A DNA stretch of 64,000 bases from Bacteroidota bacterium (GTDB lineage: Bacteria > Bacteroidota > Bacteroidia > Bacteroidales > Dysgonomonadaceae). Shown in pieces: positions 62,012 through 64,000 of the stretch (its first letter is position 1; each line of letters begins with the position of its first letter). The translations under genes were made by a program, and so were the position numbers. The notes beneath the pieces were generated by a model. That model was not told the DNA's origin. It worked only from the letters and a program-made list of their open reading frames with translations, and did no database searches. The stretch is from NCBI GenBank assembly GCA_023399295.1, contig JAEWQF010000042.1:27349-91348 (forward strand), in the 5' to 3' direction.

Positions 62012-63136
62012 TCAGACCAAATGATAACCCTGGCTGTGCAACTCCGAAGCCCGAAAGAGGGTATACATCTCATCGTTGAGTGGATAATCCCAGCAACCCA
62101 GGCTGTGGTGGATGTCGCCACCGAAACCTGATTTGAACTTGTAGAGGCCATACATGGGATGATGGGGGTCCGGGTTGGGTGAGATACCAAACATGTCATA
62201 TTCGGTGCAACCTGCCTCCTGCGACTGGCAAATGGCTTCCCACTGCAGCGCATAAGGTGCCATCAGGTTACGCTGGTGGGATGAGGAGGCCCCATAGAGG
62301 TAGGAGCCACGGTTGCGGGTGATCACCAGGAAAAGGGCTGCCAGGGGTGTTTCATCTTTCAGGGCCACCAGCAGTCGCACATCGGCAGGTGAACGGGTAT
62401 CATCGGCCTGTGCGGTGAGTACCGCTTCGAAATATCTCTTGTCGTTGAGCAGTAGATGGTTTCGTCCGGCGGTCTCTCTATAGAGTTCATACCAGATATC
62501 CATCCCGTCCAACCCCATCGTGCGTACTGTGACTCCCTTGCGATGAGCCAATCCTATGTTATAGCGGGTCTTGGGCTTCATCTTCTGGAGCAGGATTCCT
62601 TTGTCCTCTTTCAGATTCAGATAGATGGTGTGGGAGGGGAGTATGTTGGTCGTCGCTTTCCGAAAGTTCCACTGCTGTGTGTTGTAGTTAAAACGAAACT
62701 CCTGCGATGATTGTTCCGGTTCACCCCTCCAGATGCCATTCTCATCAAAATGATCCTGCTCTTTGGCCCAGTATGACTCCCAGCAGAGATCATACCGGAT
62801 CAGGATGCAGTTGTTGGGCAGACAGGATCGGAGTGACTCCGACAACTCTTCCAGAAACATTCCCTGGAACTCATCGACGGGCTCCAGCTCGGGACCGTAT
62901 GGGACATATGCCACACAATGATTTCGGTCTATTTGTCTCAGAATGATCAACAAATCCGATTGGATCATTTCCTGCCCACCGGTCGTTCCCTGCAAGGCTG
63001 ATGTGTCCGCTGTGAAATTAACGGCCAGTGTGCCAGCCCCCAGTGAAGCTTTCACCTCCGACCAGAAAGCCGTTTGTTGTAAAATGGGTGTGGCGTATAG
63101 CTCATCGGTCTCTTTTGGACGAATGTTCGATAACAT
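62012..63136 (-). CDS. FemAB-like aminoacyltransferase (peptidoglycan bridge type)
   Basis: In this 374-residue protein two GNAT-like halves can be seen. The second has LVALKDETPLAALFLVITRNRGSYLYGASSSHQRNLMAPYALQWEAI and CTEYDMFGISPNPDPHHPMYGLYKFKSGFGGDIHHSLGCWDYPL, a classic FemX/lipid II:glycine glycyltransferase ending. It may add amino acids to cell-wall precursors or modify lipids; Bacteroidota peptidoglycan usually lacks bridges, so the substrate is open. Confidence 0.85.
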   Translation of the reverse strand: MLSNIRPKETDELYATPILQQTAFWSEVKASLGAGTLAVNFTADTSALQGTTGGQEMIQSDLLIILRQIDRNHCVAYVPYGPELEPVDEFQGMFLEELSESLRSCLPNNCILIRYDLCWESYWAKEQDHFDENGIWRGEPEQSSQEFRFNYNTQQWNFRKATTNILPSHTIYLNLKEDKGILLQKMKPKTRYNIGLAHRKGVTVRTMGLDGMDIWYELYRETAGRNHLLLNDKRYFEAVLTAQADDTRSPADVRLLVALKDETPLAALFLVITRNRGSYLYGASSSHQRNLMAPYALQWEAICQSQEAGCTEYDMFGISPNPDPHHPMYGLYKFKSGFGGDIHHSLGCWDYPLNDEMYTLFRASELHSQGYHLV

Positions 63137-63231
63137 ACCTTCTGCATTTTAAACCTGCAAAGGTAGTCAATCCCGCCGGGATAAAAAAATGAACTGCCAT
63201 TGACAGGCTTATTACACCCTGTGAGTGATTC

Positions 63232-64000
63232 TCATTGATTCTTACTGTGATCCACAATGTGTCTGATCTCTTCCACGACCAGGGGAAAGGCTGGGTAGGT
63301 CATCCCATGCCCGTAACCCTGCAGTTCCCGCAGTCGGGTTTGACTGTGTCCCGCCACCTTCATCATGCGTGCCAGGTAGGCATTCTCTTCATAGCGGCCC
63401 AACATCTCCAGTTCGCGGTCACCGGTGATCAACAGGAGCGGTGGCGCATCAGGACGGACATGGTAGAGCGGAGCGTATTGGTCCACCAGCGGATGGGTAT
63501 CCTTCATGCCATATTCCTGTCGGATGGAGAAGTGGGTGATGGTCTGACCACTCAGCGGGACGAGGCCCGCAATCTTGTTTGCATCGATATCATGCGCCGC
63601 GAGATATTGCTTGTCGAGACCGGTCATCATCACCAGATAGCCCCCGGCAGAGTGCCCGGAGAGAAAGATGCGGGTGGAATCACCCCCGTACTCGCCGATA
63701 TGACGAAAGACCCAGGCCACAGCTGCCGCAGCATCCTCGATGTAAGCGGGTGCTTTCACGCGCGGTGCCAGCCGATAGTTCACTCCCACCACGCAGATTC
63801 CGTCGCGTTTCAATGCTTCCGGCAGCTCCTTGCTTCCGCCGGTAAGTCCGCCTCCATGGAACCAGACTACCGTTGCAAACCCTGTTTTGTCTTTCGGGTA
63901 GGTGATGTCGAGCCGGCAGCGCTCCCGGATATATTCATCCGTTTGCTTCTCACTGCCTTTGTAATAGGGTATATCCCTGAGGGTTACATAGGCTTCATCC
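63232..64000 (-). CDS. alpha/beta hydrolase (esterase/lipase type), 5' end outside window
   Basis: The frame stays open to the edge of the window, so the N-terminus (including any signal peptide) is missing. The readable part has the oxyanion motif HGGG (plus-strand position about 63855), then GVNYRLAP, the nucleophile elbow SGHSAGGY, the acid LLITGDRELE and a likely catalytic His in GYGHGM. It is an HSL/CE10-type esterase. A TTG start at 63813 is possible by frame but would delete the oxyanion loop, so I reject it. Confidence 0.85.
   Translation of the reverse strand, partial: DEAYVTLRDIPYYKGSEKQTDEYIRERCRLDITYPKDKTGFATVVWFHGGGLTGGSKELPEALKRDGICVVGVNYRLAPRVKAPAYIEDAAAAVAWVFRHIGEYGGDSTRIFLSGHSAGGYLVMMTGLDKQYLAAHDIDANKIAGLVPLSGQTITHFSIRQEYGMKDTHPLVDQYAPLYHVRPDAPPLLLITGDRELEMLGRYEENAYLARMMKVAGHSQTRLRELQGYGHGMTYPAFPLVVEEIRHIVDHSKNQ

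Noticed and set aside
1..64000. CRISPR arrays, insertion sequences, prophage or integrative elements
   Set aside because: I saw no repeat-spacer arrays, transposase or integrase genes, or terminal inverted repeats. The gene content is core-like throughout and the two tRNA-Leu genes have no partial copy downstream.

Overview
The window is chromosomal DNA from a Bacteroidota bacterium, most likely a Bacteroidales member of the Dysgonomonadaceae/Porphyromonadaceae type. The evidence is the repeated promoter form TTG/TTTG - about 20 nt - TAnnTTTG, the near absence of Shine-Dalgarno sites, and the gene families: DUF5687, DUF5606, a Bacteroidota-type putative porin, a DUF2582-type winged helix, a carboxynorspermidine synthase and the PG1098-type methyltransferase. 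The phylum is secure; the family is a guess. About 60 protein genes and two tRNA-Leu genes fill nearly all of the sequence. I found no insertion sequence, phage, integron or CRISPR array.

Layout. 0.1-1.8 kb: a LiaF-like membrane protein and a membrane-bound LytTR regulator. 1.9-8.5 kb: a tetR-tolC-MFP-RND multidrug efflux operon ending in a small PII-like gene and a strong terminator. 8.6-12.8 kb: pncB, then an M23 peptidase and coaBC on the other strand. 13-15.3 kb: a padR-pspC operon. 15.6-18.2 kb: tRNA-Leu(CAG), tRNA-Leu(GAG), NAD(P)HX repair enzyme, rplU-rpmA. 18.3-19.5 kb: a THUMP-like methyltransferase.

19.5-26.9 kb is a complete histidine operon on the minus strand (hisG-D-C-B-H-A-F-IE), covering all ten reactions. 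In front of hisG I find an 18-codon leader ORF containing HHHH and HFH, followed by a rho-independent terminator. An 8-nt segment at the end of the leader ORF duplicates the 3' half of that terminator and could form an antiterminator. This looks like a full ribosome-mediated his attenuator and is the most notable item in the window.

27-38.4 kb: a porin, a solute-binding-like protein, a Spy-like periplasmic protein, a PH-domain protein, an ABC-2-like exporter pair behind a HerA-like ATPase, a secreted unknown, menA and proS. 38.5-45.3 kb: a GH2 beta-mannosidase with an MFS transporter, a RelA/SpoT homologue that has lost its hydrolase residues, and folK. 45.4-54.2 kb: NfeD/SppA-type protease, plsC, a FemAB/GNAT-type protein, a YkgJ Cys-cluster protein, galE, a winged helix, cdsA, a DUF5606 protein and a lipoprotein lactonase. 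54.2-64 kb: a pyrB-pyrI-flavin reductase-metA cluster, carboxynorspermidine synthase, an MscS channel, a KAS III-like enzyme, a nitroreductase, a second FemAB/GNAT-type protein and a 5'-truncated alpha/beta hydrolase running off the end of the window.
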